In this document: piece by piece, positions 8,628 to 19,321 of the stretch
How the letters are laid out: each line of letters starts with the position of its first letter
Numbering within the stretch: position 1 is the stretch's first letter
From: CAZKWG01 sp964615375
GTDB taxonomy: Bacteria; Myxococcota_A; UBA796; CAZKWG01
NCBI GenBank assembly: GCA_964615375.1
Contig: CAZTOW010000008.1
Span: 1-64,000 of the forward strand
Direction of reading: 5' to 3'
DNA: 64,000 nucleotides
The notes under the pieces: generated by a model
Told to the model about the DNA's origin: nothing
Databases searched by the model: none
The model's input: the letters and a program-made list of their open reading frames with translations, nothing else
Program-made: the position numbers and the translations under genes

Positions 8628-9044
8628 GGCGTCTGACCGCCTCACCTCGACGGGCCGACCTGGTCGAGCGTCCGAATCCTGCCGATCCCTGGGGGCATGG
8701 GCCGCCAGGACGTGGAGGTCGTCCGGGTCGGTCGTGAGCACGTCCTCGTTGCGATCCGCGGCGCCACGAACCACAAACGCATCCACGACGTCGGCCGTCG
8801 CAGCGCGGGCACAGAGCTCCCCGGGACGCCTCGATCCGCTCGCGTCGAGCGTCACCTCCCGACACCCACCGAGGACGCTCGCGAGCCGCACATCGCGAGG
8901 GCCACGCCATGCCTGTGCCACGACGGGCGACGGCACCGAGGCGACCAACCCCTTCGACGTCAGCCACTTCCACCAGACCCGGAACCGGCGGTCGTCACGG
9001 CTCGCTGCGATGAGCGCGCCGGTGTCGAGGGTCACTCCCGCCAT
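7266..9044 (-). CDS. PIN-domain toxin reading in frame into an SH3-domain lipoprotein
   Basis: The 592-residue open frame covers two unlike parts. Residues 1-125 are a VapC-like PIN RNase: LDTGALIA (D7), VVAQAWRG, DVVDAFVV and TTDPDDL supply the acidic residues, with Gln where many PIN proteins have Glu. Residues 140-592 are a lipoprotein (lipobox LLPAC) ending in a bacterial SH3 fold (LNVRAGPNAASTVLG...GTRGWVSSRYV). No stop separates them; a one-base shift near residue 133 would expose a TGA, so a lost toxin stop is likely. The start overlaps the antitoxin gene by 13 bp. Either a true fusion, or a toxin plus an internally initiated lipoprotein (see 7266-8627). Confidence 0.7.
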   Translation of the reverse strand: MAGVTLDTGALIAASRDDRRFRVWWKWLTSKGLVASVPSPVVAQAWRGPRDVRLASVLGGCREVTLDASGSRRPGELCARAATADVVDAFVVRGAADRNEDVLTTDPDDLHVLAAHAPRDRQDSDARPGRPVEVRRSDAMLYAAGFAMLLLPACGATAVEEPPSVRATPDPVVQRPAELPPPAPEPTDLCTNDGWCRPFVAMVIDTVAATAEAVAVGTEAGTVALWADGRWRGGFLERPGVEVRAVERVEGGVRVVTCRESACEGRTWTAEGLSDPSAEQSPPVPPSTTQQSGAWRVEYSTLVRDGDPPIRLSPATALGGKVCARAFGVLGDAEHPFALCTHHTRRSLHHVVGKRLVTLVEPWDTTWAPLPAMVLEGAGCAPCLATHQGILVRGADAWTVLPMLQPQLASPRIDDDRSARSPGWYTTPTLKLAVDVGRIYAAGADGATAAWDGAAWTPASYAGPWAREVRGTEAGDSRVFYATQHSLLAVGGAGGFAWRPWRSFLPAQPSKDVLVQVHGVASGDVLNVRAGPNAASTVLGTLAPDARCLSTLAVEAPREAPGWRAVELADGTRGWVSSRYVVPDQDCDRAEP

Positions 9045-9250
9045 TGACGCTCCACCGCGGCCAGCTCAGCCTCGGTGATCTCCCCGTGCTCACGCTCGCA
9101 GTCGGCGATGGCCTGAGATGCGTTGCGGAGGAGGAGGCGCGACTCGGCGGCCCGCGCAAGCCACGCCGAGAGGGTTGACCCGTCGGCATGAGCGGCGTCG
9201 CGGATGCGAGCGGCGAGGTCTTCGGGAAGGGAGAGGGAGAGACATTCCAT
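9032..9250 (-). CDS. VapB-like ribbon-helix-helix antitoxin
   Basis: 72 residues. The N-terminal LSLSLPEDLAARIRDAAHAD matches the RHH strand-helix pattern (LPEDLAARI..AA...G.T.SAWLARA), and the acidic C-terminal tail (REHGEITEAELAAVERQWRE) would wrap the toxin. The stop lies 13 bp inside the PIN gene, the usual antitoxin-first overlapping arrangement. It should neutralise the PIN RNase and repress the operon. No clear Shine-Dalgarno precedes the ATG at 9250. Confidence 0.75.
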   Translation of the reverse strand: MECLSLSLPEDLAARIRDAAHADGSTLSAWLARAAESRLLLRNASQAIADCEREHGEITEAELAAVERQWRE

Positions 9251-9393
9251 ATAGTCATCATGCGGTCGTATTACGGGGCCGTCAATGGGCCGCCGCGCCT
9301 GGCGGCACTACGAACATGCAGCCTCGAACGCGAGCATCCTCTCCGCCCCCCTCAGCCACACGGACGCACGCCCTCCGCTCTGCCCGCGAGCGC

Positions 9394-10077
9394 TCAGTCT
9401 GGCGGGGCGCCCAGGGCCGCCCGGACCGCCGCGCGCATCGGGAGGCGGGGCGGGTACTGGTCGAGCGCGCGCAGAATCGCCTCCCGCCTTTCCGGGGACA
9501 CCGGGAAGCCCGCCAGGATGTAGTCCCCCACGCGGCTCAGGGTGTGGAGACCCGCATCGACCAGGGCGGAGTCGACCACCTCCGCGATGGGGAAGGGCGC
9601 GCCCCCGGGGACACTCAGCACGTCGCAGACGCGCGGCCAGGGCAGGTTCAAGGCGCACCAGAAGCCCTGTGGATACTCGGAGAGGCGCCACGCCCCCGTG
9701 CGCGTCACGACCCGCCACTCATCGGACAGCCAGAAGGTCGCATCGCTGACGCGAATGGCCCCCTCCGGCGCGACGAAATCGGGCGGAGGCGAGAACCCCG
9801 GGGGGTACTCGTTCCGCGCCCTCCGACAGCGCCGCGCGAATTGATTGCCCGTCCGCGCCTCCCACTCCAGCAGACACGCGCAACAGACCAGAGAGGAAGC
9901 CGCCGCCCAGGGGTCAGGCACGTCGCGCCGCCTGACGCAGGCGTCACAGAGCGCGACGGCCGTCGGGTACTGAAGATAGGCCGCGAGCGACTCCCGGCGC
10001 TCGACGGCGGCCTCCAGGTGCTCGCACATGGGTATGGCGAACTGTGGTCCGTGAAGCTCGCAGTCGAAGCCGGCCAT
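9394..10077 (-). CDS. Cys-rich hypothetical protein
   Basis: 227 residues from the ATG at 10077, preceded by GGGGAGGAGG; the 237-nt longer ORF upstream is antisense to the next gene. The N-terminal third has paired Cys/His: CELHGP...MCEHL, LCDACV, LVCCACL, suggesting one or two zinc-binding knuckles. The central part is rich in Trp/Pro/Phe (EYPPGFSPPPDF, TFWLSDEWRVVTRTG, YPQGFWCALNLPWP). No signal peptide is seen. I do not recognise the family; probably a cytosolic metal-binding protein. Confidence 0.65.
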   Translation of the reverse strand: MAGFDCELHGPQFAIPMCEHLEAAVERRESLAAYLQYPTAVALCDACVRRRDVPDPWAAASSLVCCACLLEWEARTGNQFARRCRRARNEYPPGFSPPPDFVAPEGAIRVSDATFWLSDEWRVVTRTGAWRLSEYPQGFWCALNLPWPRVCDVLSVPGGAPFPIAEVVDSALVDAGLHTLSRVGDYILAGFPVSPERREAILRALDQYPPRLPMRAAVRAALGAPPD

Positions 10078-10171
10078 CGCGCCTCCTCCCCGCAACCTAC
10101 AACCCTGCCTGCCTCGAGGCAACGGCCTGGACTCTGGACCTGCTCCGCGAACCGGGAGCGACGCGACGAAA

Positions 10172-10570
10172 GTGGCGGGGGACCGCCCGGCTCCGCGACC
10201 TGGAGGCCCTGCGGCGCTGGGACCTGGCGGGGCGCGATCCCCGCGGCTGATCGGATCGGTCGCCTCGGGCAAGATCCACCGCAACAGCGACGTGGACATC
10301 CAACTGTTCTGCACGCGCGAGGATCGGCTGGAGGACGCGCTGCGTGACGCCGGCTACGAGATCGAGCGGCTCGAGCACGAGCGGATGAAGGACGGCGTCT
10401 TCCGCCGCTTCGTACACTACCACTTCGACCTGCACGGGGTCCCAGTAGAGCTGTCGGTCTACGACCGCGCAGAGCTGTACATCACACGGTACAGCAGCGT
10501 CGACGGCAAGCCGATCGATCGCGTGCCGCTGCGGCGGGTGAGGGCCTTGCTGGTCCACTCCCGAGCTTGA
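10172..10570 (+). CDS. nucleotidyltransferase-fold protein (MNT/NTP_transf_2-like), possibly frameshifted at the 5' end
   Basis: 132 residues from a GTG at 10172. The core LIGSVASGKIHRNSDVDIQLF has the GS...G...SDVD signature of minimal nucleotidyltransferases, with a third acidic position likely in YHFDLHGVPVELSVYD. The N-terminal 25 residues are low complexity, whereas the overlapping frame ending at 10250 reads a plausible helical sequence (WTLDLLREPG, LRDLEALRRWD). The genuine N terminus may therefore lie in that frame, joined by a shift near 10240. Could be the catalytic half of an MNT/HEPN-type antitoxin pair, but no HEPN partner is adjacent. Confidence 0.6.
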   Translation: MAGDRPAPRPGGPAALGPGGARSPRLIGSVASGKIHRNSDVDIQLFCTREDRLEDALRDAGYEIERLEHERMKDGVFRRFVHYHFDLHGVPVELSVYDRAELYITRYSSVDGKPIDRVPLRRVRALLVHSRA

Positions 10571-10596
10571 GGCCCCAGCCTCCCGTTCGCTTCTCT

Positions 10597-10610
10597 CTAT
10601 CGCGCCATAG
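10597..10610. promoter_or_regulatory. inverted repeat upstream of katG
   Basis: CTAT-N6-ATAG lies 74 bp upstream of the catalase-peroxidase start. OxyR recognises ATAG/CTAT quartets, and an OxyR gene lies downstream, so this is a candidate element of that promoter. Orientation and spacing do not match the textbook motif. Confidence 0.3.
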
Positions 10611-10683
10611 AAATTTCGCGTTTCTCAAGGAGACACGGCGGTCCTACATTCCTCAGGCAACCGTTCAACCCCGGAGAACCAAG

Positions 10684-12978
<2,295 letters not shown>

Positions 12979-12986
12979 GGGACCCC

Positions 12987-13655
12987 ATGCCTGGCTACAC
13001 CTGGATTCGGTTCTGCGGGCTCCTCGCCGCCCTCTCGACGCTCGGCTGTGCCAGCCAGGCGTCCACGGACGCGCCCCCCGGCGGCTGGGCGAACAACGCG
13101 CCCACCACCGTCGCGGAGGTGGTGGACCGGGGAGAGCACCAGCTCCTGCGGGTGCAGCAGGGCGAGCTCAGCACCTGGGTCCAGGTGCCGAAGGTCGCGG
13201 CGAAGGTCGGCGATCACGTCCTGCTGGGCCGGGGCACGGCGCGGACGGACGTGGAGATCCCGGAGATCTCGCGGAGCGTCCCCGAGGTGGTCGACATCGC
13301 CCACGTCCGGGTGGTCGACGCCGAGACCGCGCGCCGCGTCGTCGCCCGGCGAGCGCCCCCCGGCGCCCTGGGCGTCGGACAGGCCTACGCCGAGCTCGCG
13401 CAGCGTGATGGCACCGAGATCCTCGTCTTCGGGCGGGTGGTCAAGGCGACCAGCGCCGTGGGCTCGGTCTGGGTCCACCTCCAGGACGGGACGGGGGACC
13501 CGGACGCGGGGACCCACGATCTCACCGTCCAGACCCAGCAGGGGGTCGTCCCAGGGCAGTGGGTCGCCTTCCGCGGCACCCTGCGTCGGGACGTGGACCT
13601 GGGCTTCGGCTACCGCTACGCGGCCCTCGTCGAGGGCGGGACGCTGGTGGAGTAA
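12987..13655 (+). CDS. OB-fold-like lipoprotein downstream of katG
   Basis: 222 residues. A signal sequence ends in STLGC (lipobox with Thr at -3, somewhat weak). The body looks like two OB-type nucleotide-binding folds (about 45-125 and 135-220), for example VFGRVVKATSAVGSVWVHLQDGT and VPGQWVAFRGTLRRDVD. The start at 12987 is 8 bp after the katG stop, so the two genes are co-transcribed. It has no catalytic motif; it may chaperone, tether or scavenge for the exported KatG (inference). Confidence 0.7.
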   Translation: MPGYTWIRFCGLLAALSTLGCASQASTDAPPGGWANNAPTTVAEVVDRGEHQLLRVQQGELSTWVQVPKVAAKVGDHVLLGRGTARTDVEIPEISRSVPEVVDIAHVRVVDAETARRVVARRAPPGALGVGQAYAELAQRDGTEILVFGRVVKATSAVGSVWVHLQDGTGDPDAGTHDLTVQTQQGVVPGQWVAFRGTLRRDVDLGFGYRYAALVEGGTLVE

Positions 13656-13697
13656 GGGCCGCGCGGTCTCTCCGGGGAAAAGCGTTAGGATCCCAGC

Positions 13698-14642
13698 ATG
13701 CCGTCGATCACCCAGCTCGAGTACGTCGTCGCGGTCTACCGCACGGGCCACTTCGGTCGGGCGGCCACGAGCTGTCACGTCTCGCAGGCGACGCTCAGCG
13801 CCCAGATCGCGAAGCTGGAGAGCGATCTGGGGGTGGTCCTCTTCGATCGGCGCGCCAAGCCGATCATCGCGACGGAGCACGGGGAGCGCATCATCCGCCT
13901 CGCCCAGGAGGTGGTGGCAGCGCACGCCCGCCTCGTCGCCTCCGCCGAGGGCCTGCACCCGCTCACGGGCCGGGTCAGCCTCGGCATCATCCCCACGCTG
14001 GCCTCCACGGTCGTGCCCTGGTTCCTCCCCGCCTTCGCCGCCTCGTACCCGGACGCCGATCTCACGGTCGTGGAGCGGACGACCTCCGAGATCCTCGTGG
14101 AGCTCCAGGCCATGCGCCTGGACGCCGCGCTGATGGTGACGCCCCTGGCCGAGGCCAGCCTGGAGAAGCGGGTCGTGTTCTACGACTCCTTCTACGGGTA
14201 CGCCCACGCCTCCTCGTCCCTGCTGCAGTCGGAGGAGATCGAGGTCGCCGACATCGCCCGCGACGACCTCTGGCTGCTGGAGGACGGGCACTGCTTCCGC
14301 AACCAGGTGGTGCACCTGTGCGGGGTGCATCGTCGGCGCATCCTGGGGGGCGTCCACTTCGAGGCCGGCAATTTCGAGACCCTCCGCGGGCTGGTGGACC
14401 GGGTGGGCGGCTGCACGCTCATCCCCGAGAGCTACGCCAGCACGCTGCCCAACGAGGTCCGGCGCCGGCAGGTGCGCCCCTTCCGCGGCTCGGTGCCCAC
14501 GCGCGAGGTCAGCGTGGTCGGCCAGGCCCAGCACTGGCGGTCCGAGCTCCTCGACGCGCTCGCCGCCTGCATGCGCCACCACGCCCCGCGCTACCTCCCG
14601 CGGGAGCCCGAGAAGCTGGAGATCGTGCCCGTCCTGACCTGA
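13698..14642 (+). CDS. oxyR: OxyR-type LysR-family peroxide sensor
   Basis: 314 residues. LysR winged helix at about 1-60 (QLEYVVAVYRTGHFGRAATSCHVS), then a LysR substrate/effector domain. Cys199 and Cys208 sit in EDGHCFRNQVVHLC, with the same numbering and spacing as the redox pair of E. coli OxyR. The protein therefore almost certainly senses hydrogen peroxide by disulfide formation and activates peroxide-detoxification genes. It lies 43 bp after the OB-fold lipoprotein gene on the same strand, so katG, the lipoprotein and oxyR likely form one regulon with autoregulation. Confidence 0.95.
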   Translation: MPSITQLEYVVAVYRTGHFGRAATSCHVSQATLSAQIAKLESDLGVVLFDRRAKPIIATEHGERIIRLAQEVVAAHARLVASAEGLHPLTGRVSLGIIPTLASTVVPWFLPAFAASYPDADLTVVERTTSEILVELQAMRLDAALMVTPLAEASLEKRVVFYDSFYGYAHASSSLLQSEEIEVADIARDDLWLLEDGHCFRNQVVHLCGVHRRRILGGVHFEAGNFETLRGLVDRVGGCTLIPESYASTLPNEVRRRQVRPFRGSVPTREVSVVGQAQHWRSELLDALAACMRHHAPRYLPREPEKLEIVPVLT

Positions 14643-14743
14643 GATCGGGCCGGCGCCGCGGCGCGCTCAGACCTGCGCGGGCTCGTCCGGCACCCGGGCG
14701 AACACCACCACCCAGCTGTGGCCGGCTTGATACACTGGGGACG

Positions 14744-16891
14744 ATGTCGCCGCTCTTACTGGTCCTGACGCTCCTCCCGCCCGCGAACGCGGAGGATCCC
14801 GGCTGGCTCCCGCTCGGGCGCAGCGAGCTGGGGCCAGTGACCGAGCGGAGGACCCACACCTGGCGCGACGCCCGCGTCATCGAGGGACCCATCCTCGGGT
14901 TCGCTGCCGCCGTCGCCCATGAGGACCGGATCCTGGTCGCCGCGGCGCGCGCGCTGCCGGACGCGAGCGTGGAGCTGACGGTGCGCGCCCGCATCGGCGA
15001 CCGCTGGGAGGACCTGCCACCCCTGGTGCTCACCCCGCGCGCTGACCCGGAGGAGCAGAGATTCAGGCTCTCGATGACCACCGATCCCGCCGACCAGCCG
15101 ATCCTCGCCTGGCTTCGGGCGGACGGCCGCCTGGCTGGGCTGGCGCGCTGGCGCGACGGGCGCTGGGAGGTCGAGGAGGCCCCGACGCCGACCGCGGATG
15201 CGCGGGATCTGGCGGTCGTGCTGCTCGGCGAGACGGCGCGGGTGTACCTCATCGATCAGGAATACGAGACCGGAGACAAGATCGTGTATCACGCCGATGG
15301 CTCAGCCCTCGGCGCGTGGGCGCGCACCGTCACGGATGGCCGGGCGCTGGAGATCACCCCCTCGGTGGAGGGGCGGCGGCAGGTCGCGGTCACGGGCCAG
15401 TGGGGGCGGGTCGCGTGGTCGGCCACGCCCGTCCCAGCCAACCCCTCCCTCGACCACTACCTCATCGAGGCGCCCGCGGGCTGGGACTGGATCCCGGTCC
15501 GGGATGACTCGCACTCTGTGCGCGTGAGCGGATCACCTCGGGGGGACGCCTACTCCCTGGAGGTCTGGCCCGCCGACATGGGCACGCACTACGGGTGCGA
15601 GTTCAATCGCCTCCAGGTCTCTCAGAGGCGCCTCTTCCTGTGGGACCCGCTGGGCAGAGATCCACTGCGCGTGGGGCACTCGTGCTCCCTGGAAACCACG
15701 GTGGCCCTCCTCCCCACCGCCCAGCCTACGCTCGTGACCTCCCTGGCAGGAGCGTTCTACTCGGCGGGGGACGACCTGTCGGTGCTGCGCTGGACGGGCG
15801 AGCGCTGGTGGGGCCTCGACGGGGAGCCGTCTCCGGGCACAGCGCTGGGAGACCCCGAGAGCGGCGTGGACGACCTCCGCTTCGAGCCCGACGGGCGGCT
15901 CGTGTGGGTCGAGAGCCCCGACGGCGCCCAGCGCCTCGCGGGCGCACGCTGGAGCGGCAGGGCCTGGGTCCAGGATCGGCCCTTGACGGTGAGAGGCAGC
16001 TTCGGCGTGCGCTCGGGGAACACGCACCTGAGCGTCGACGTCGGCTCGACCTGGGACACCTTCTGGGGCGCCGGGCGGGTGACCGCGACCCTCCTGCAGG
16101 CGCGCGAGGGCCTCCTCCACACCATCACGCTGCCGGAGGTGAGCGGCGCGGACGCGAGCACCTGCGGCGCCGCCTCGGGAAGGCCGTGCGTCCCCGCCGC
16201 GATGGCGGAGCTCGCCGACGGCAGCGTGCTCATCGCCCTCCACCCCCGGTCCGGGGGCGTGGTGGACGAGCTCGCGCCACAGCCACCCGACGACTGGCAG
16301 ATCTGGCGCCACGCCGACGGCGTCTGGACGCGCGAGTCGACGCCGCCCATACCCGGGGAGGCCTGGGACGAGCCCTGGCTCTTCGGCGGTCCGGAGGCCG
16401 TCCTCAGCCTGGACGGAGCGTTCTGGGTCCGAGGCGCCGCGGGTTGGGCCGCCATCCCCGCCCACGATGATCTCGACGCGCCGGACGACCTGCTCCCGCT
16501 GGGGGACGGGCGCCTGATGGCCGCCTGGGTGATCGTGGAGCAGGAGCCCCAGCTCCGCTTCCACCTCCGCGTCGCCGAGTGGACGGGATCACGCTGGGAC
16601 GAGCACGACGCCGGGCTCCCGAAGGACGCTCGACAGCCCTACCTCGCCCTGTCTCCGACCGGCACGCCCTATCTCGCCACGGTCACCGAGGACGGCGAGG
16701 TGCAGCTCCACACGCGGAGCGGCGGACAGTGGCGTGGGATCGCGGGCTCGAACGCCGCGACGGGCGTGTCGAACAGCCCGGCCTACTCCTACGATCCGGC
16801 CGTCGGCTTCCTGGAGGGGAAGGTGTGCGTCGCCTGGGCGGAGGAGGCCGATCAGGAGCCCGTCGTCAACGTGCGGTGCCACGCCGAGTGA
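14744..16891 (+). CDS. secreted hypothetical protein, propeller-like
   Basis: 715 residues from the ATG at 14744. A signal peptide is followed by an AxA-type cleavage site (TLLPPANA-EDPG). The longer open frame upstream is antisense/overlap to oxyR and was discarded. The mature part is rich in short strands with recurring W...G.W and D.DG.L.W patterns (LRWTGERWWGL, WRHADGVWTRE, EWTGSRWDEHD), consistent with a beta-propeller. Several Cys may form disulfides. No catalytic motif recognised. Likely periplasmic or extracellular. Confidence 0.8.
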   Translation: MSPLLLVLTLLPPANAEDPGWLPLGRSELGPVTERRTHTWRDARVIEGPILGFAAAVAHEDRILVAAARALPDASVELTVRARIGDRWEDLPPLVLTPRADPEEQRFRLSMTTDPADQPILAWLRADGRLAGLARWRDGRWEVEEAPTPTADARDLAVVLLGETARVYLIDQEYETGDKIVYHADGSALGAWARTVTDGRALEITPSVEGRRQVAVTGQWGRVAWSATPVPANPSLDHYLIEAPAGWDWIPVRDDSHSVRVSGSPRGDAYSLEVWPADMGTHYGCEFNRLQVSQRRLFLWDPLGRDPLRVGHSCSLETTVALLPTAQPTLVTSLAGAFYSAGDDLSVLRWTGERWWGLDGEPSPGTALGDPESGVDDLRFEPDGRLVWVESPDGAQRLAGARWSGRAWVQDRPLTVRGSFGVRSGNTHLSVDVGSTWDTFWGAGRVTATLLQAREGLLHTITLPEVSGADASTCGAASGRPCVPAAMAELADGSVLIALHPRSGGVVDELAPQPPDDWQIWRHADGVWTRESTPPIPGEAWDEPWLFGGPEAVLSLDGAFWVRGAAGWAAIPAHDDLDAPDDLLPLGDGRLMAAWVIVEQEPQLRFHLRVAEWTGSRWDEHDAGLPKDARQPYLALSPTGTPYLATVTEDGEVQLHTRSGGQWRGIAGSNAATGVSNSPAYSYDPAVGFLEGKVCVAWAEEADQEPVVNVRCHAE

Positions 16892-16912
16892 GGCTCAGGG
16901 CCGGAGCCCCCC

Positions 16913-18277
16913 TCACCCCCGCGGAAAACACGCCGAGAACCTGTCCAGCAGCGAGCGGTCGCCCTTGATCTTCATCCGGCCCGTGAGCACCGCCAAGACG
17001 GGGTTGCGCTTGCCCGTAGCGACGTCGTACCACACGCTGGCCGCGCAGCGCACGGTCACGTCGGGGGTGCCCACCAGCCCCGTGTCGACCTTCAGGGTCC
17101 CGTCGTCGATGCGCACCGTCGCCTCGATGGGCGGGTCGGCCGTGAGCTGGAAGTGGAAGGTCGCCGCCCATCCCCGGGCGGGCCCGCGCTGGAAGGTGAG
17201 CGGCAGCACGCTGAAGAAGGAGGTCGCGTCGTTCGGCCGCAGGCTCGACCGGACCCGCTTCACCGTCTTGTGCGGGAAGCGCTTCTGTACGTGGGCCTCG
17301 GCGTCCGATCCGGGCACGACGTAGACGGTCTCCTCCCGGTCCAGGAGCGGCCTCACCACGGTGTTCATGTGCTCGCCCTTGCTGCGCAGGAAGGTCGGGA
17401 TCACCTCCTCGCCCGCGGGGCAGACCGCGATGCAGTAGGCGGCCTTGTAGTTCGGCTCGTAGGCGAGGCTCTGCCACATCGAGACGGTCTCGGGCTGTGA
17501 CACGCGCTCGCGCAGCTCCTGTCGGTCCCGGCTGTCGGCCACCTCCTCCATGAAGTCGGCGAAGCCGGACATGAACTCTCGGTAGTTGTGGTCGAAGCAG
17601 GCGGAGAACCGGAAGTCCCCGCCCGCCACGATGGCGCCGACCGGGCAGGCCGCCACGCAGAGCCTACAGTCCAGGCAGGGATCGAAGGAGAGCGGCGGGG
17701 GGGCGTCCAGCGCCTCGGCGGTGGTGATCACCGTGCCCAGCACCACGAAGGATCCAAAGCGTGGGTGGATCACGTTCCGGTGGATCCCCATGCGCCCGAG
17801 CTGCGCGGCGACCGCGACCTTCTTGTGGGAGACGACCCAGACGCGGCCGGGGAAGGAGGCCATCTCCAGCGGGAAGGCCATGGCGGGGTTGATCGCGCGG
17901 TGGCCGCGGGCGGACAGCGCGACCGCGACCCGGTGGGACACGTCGTTGATCGCGTGGGCCGCGCGATGAAACTCGGTGTTGGCCACGCTGCGCGCCGGGC
18001 TGCGCACGTCGTCGGGGTGCATGCGCGCCACCAGCGCCACCAGCGAGCGGGCCCCCGGGAGGGCCTGGGTCACGTAGGGGACCTCCTCGGCGAGGTCCGG
18101 GTGATCGAGCGAGACCAGCGCCGCGTCGTCCGCGCCCGCCTCGCGCGCCAGCGCCCGCACGATCTCCTGGGTCAGCGGCTGGGGGTCGAGCGGCGGGCGA
18201 GCCCGCGCCGCCCGCACGGTGGGGTGCTCGTCGAGCGGGATCTTCGGGCTACCTTCGCGCGCGGACATGAAGCGCAT
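16913..18277 (-). CDS. double 4Fe-4S ferredoxin-type protein with C-terminal SCP2-like domain
   Basis: 454 residues from the ATG at 18277, which shares one base with the LysR stop (TGATG). The central part has a QueG/reductive-dehalogenase-like region and a cluster motif CLDCRLCVAACPVGAI; a second Cys set is in YCIAVCPAGEEVIP. The C-terminal 100 residues (FHFQLTADPPIEATVRIDDG...VLAVLTGRMKIKGD) look like an SCP2 sterol-carrier fold. Predicted cytosolic redox enzyme acting on a lipid or aromatic substrate bound by the SCP2 part. The substrate is unknown. Coupling to the LysR gene suggests the regulator controls this gene and perhaps the divergent MFS gene. Confidence 0.85.
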   Translation of the reverse strand: MRFMSAREGSPKIPLDEHPTVRAARARPPLDPQPLTQEIVRALAREAGADDAALVSLDHPDLAEEVPYVTQALPGARSLVALVARMHPDDVRSPARSVANTEFHRAAHAINDVSHRVAVALSARGHRAINPAMAFPLEMASFPGRVWVVSHKKVAVAAQLGRMGIHRNVIHPRFGSFVVLGTVITTAEALDAPPPLSFDPCLDCRLCVAACPVGAIVAGGDFRFSACFDHNYREFMSGFADFMEEVADSRDRQELRERVSQPETVSMWQSLAYEPNYKAAYCIAVCPAGEEVIPTFLRSKGEHMNTVVRPLLDREETVYVVPGSDAEAHVQKRFPHKTVKRVRSSLRPNDATSFFSVLPLTFQRGPARGWAATFHFQLTADPPIEATVRIDDGTLKVDTGLVGTPDVTVRCAASVWYDVATGKRNPVLAVLTGRMKIKGDRSLLDRFSACFPRG

Positions 18278-19209
18278 CACATCATCAAATCACCAGACCG
18301 ACAAGCGCCAGACCACCCCTCCTCGGCGCACACCTCGCGGACGCAGCCGCGCAGCCACCGATGCCCGGCGTCGGCGTCCATGCGCGGGTGCCACAGCAGC
18401 GAGAGCGTGAACTCGGGCATCGGGAAGGGCAGCCGGAAGCGGACCGTCCCCGCCTGAAGGCCGCGCGTGAGGCGGTCGGGCACGGCGGCGACCCTGTCGG
18501 TGGCCCGCGCCAGCGCGAGGGCCCGCGCGAAGCCGTCGACCTGCACGGTGACCCGCCGCACTCCGCCCGCGGCCTCCACGGCCCGCTCCACCGGACCCCG
18601 CTCCTCGCCGCTGTGGGAGACGCCGATGTGCTCGCAGGCGGCGAAGCGCTCCATCGTCACCTCGCCCTGGCTGAGGGCGTGTCCCTCGCGGACGACGCCG
18701 ACGTGCCTGTCCCGGAACAGAGCCTGCGCCCGCAGCTCGGGCCCGGTGCGCCGCCCGACCACCCCGGTCTCCAGGTCGGCCGCGCCCTCGCGGAGGGGGG
18801 CGCTGTCCTTGTCCGGCTTCTGCACGAAGCGCAGCGAGACCCGCGGGGCCTCCCGCCGCGCCCGGTCGAGCAGGGCCGGGCCGAAGGTCTCCACGAAGCC
18901 CTCGCTGGTGCGGAGGGTGAAGGTGCGCTCGAGCGTGTCGAGGCGGAGGGTCTCAGCGGGGCGGAGCATGGCCTCCGCCTCCCGCACCAGCTCCCCGAGC
19001 CGCTCGCGGAGCTCGAGCGCCCTCGGCGAGGGGACCATCTCCCGGCCCGCGCGCACCAGCAGCGGATCGCCCGTCGCCTCGCGCAGGCGCGCCAGGGTGC
19101 GGCTCATCGCGGACGGGCTGAGCTGAAGCCGCCGGGCCGCGCCGGCCACCGTCTCCTCCGAGAGCAGCACGTCGAGCGCGAGGAGCAGGTTGAGGTCGGG
19201 GCGGTCCAT
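18277..19209 (-). CDS. LysR-family transcriptional regulator
   Basis: 310 residues from the ATG at 19209 (MDRPDLNLLLALDVLL, the usual LysR beginning); an in-frame ATG at 19230 is the alternative. The N-terminal HTH (TVAGAARRLQLSPSAMSRTLARLRE) resembles the NodD/NahR branch. The effector domain follows from about residue 90. The gene is transcribed away from the MFS gene and overlaps the Fe-S/SCP2 gene by one base. A palindrome at 19238-19258 in the divergent region is a good operator candidate. Confidence 0.9.
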   Translation of the reverse strand: MDRPDLNLLLALDVLLSEETVAGAARRLQLSPSAMSRTLARLREATGDPLLVRAGREMVPSPRALELRERLGELVREAEAMLRPAETLRLDTLERTFTLRTSEGFVETFGPALLDRARREAPRVSLRFVQKPDKDSAPLREGAADLETGVVGRRTGPELRAQALFRDRHVGVVREGHALSQGEVTMERFAACEHIGVSHSGEERGPVERAVEAAGGVRRVTVQVDGFARALALARATDRVAAVPDRLTRGLQAGTVRFRLPFPMPEFTLSLLWHPRMDADAGHRWLRGCVREVCAEEGWSGACRSGDLMM

Positions 19210-19237
19210 GCGCGCAGCGTATCCAGACATGGCGTCA

Positions 19238-19258
19238 GACGCACGAGTGGCGTGCGTC
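19238..19258. promoter_or_regulatory. candidate LysR operator in divergent region
   Basis: Perfect 8-bp inverted repeat GACGCACG-N5-CGTGCGTC, followed by another CGTGCGTC-like half, between the LysR gene and the MFS gene. Location and symmetry fit a regulator binding site. Confidence 0.5.
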
Positions 19259-19321
19259 CCGTGCGTCTACCGCCATGTGTGGGCGAGCGGTACATCCCAG
19301 GCATCTCCACGAGGTGCGAAC

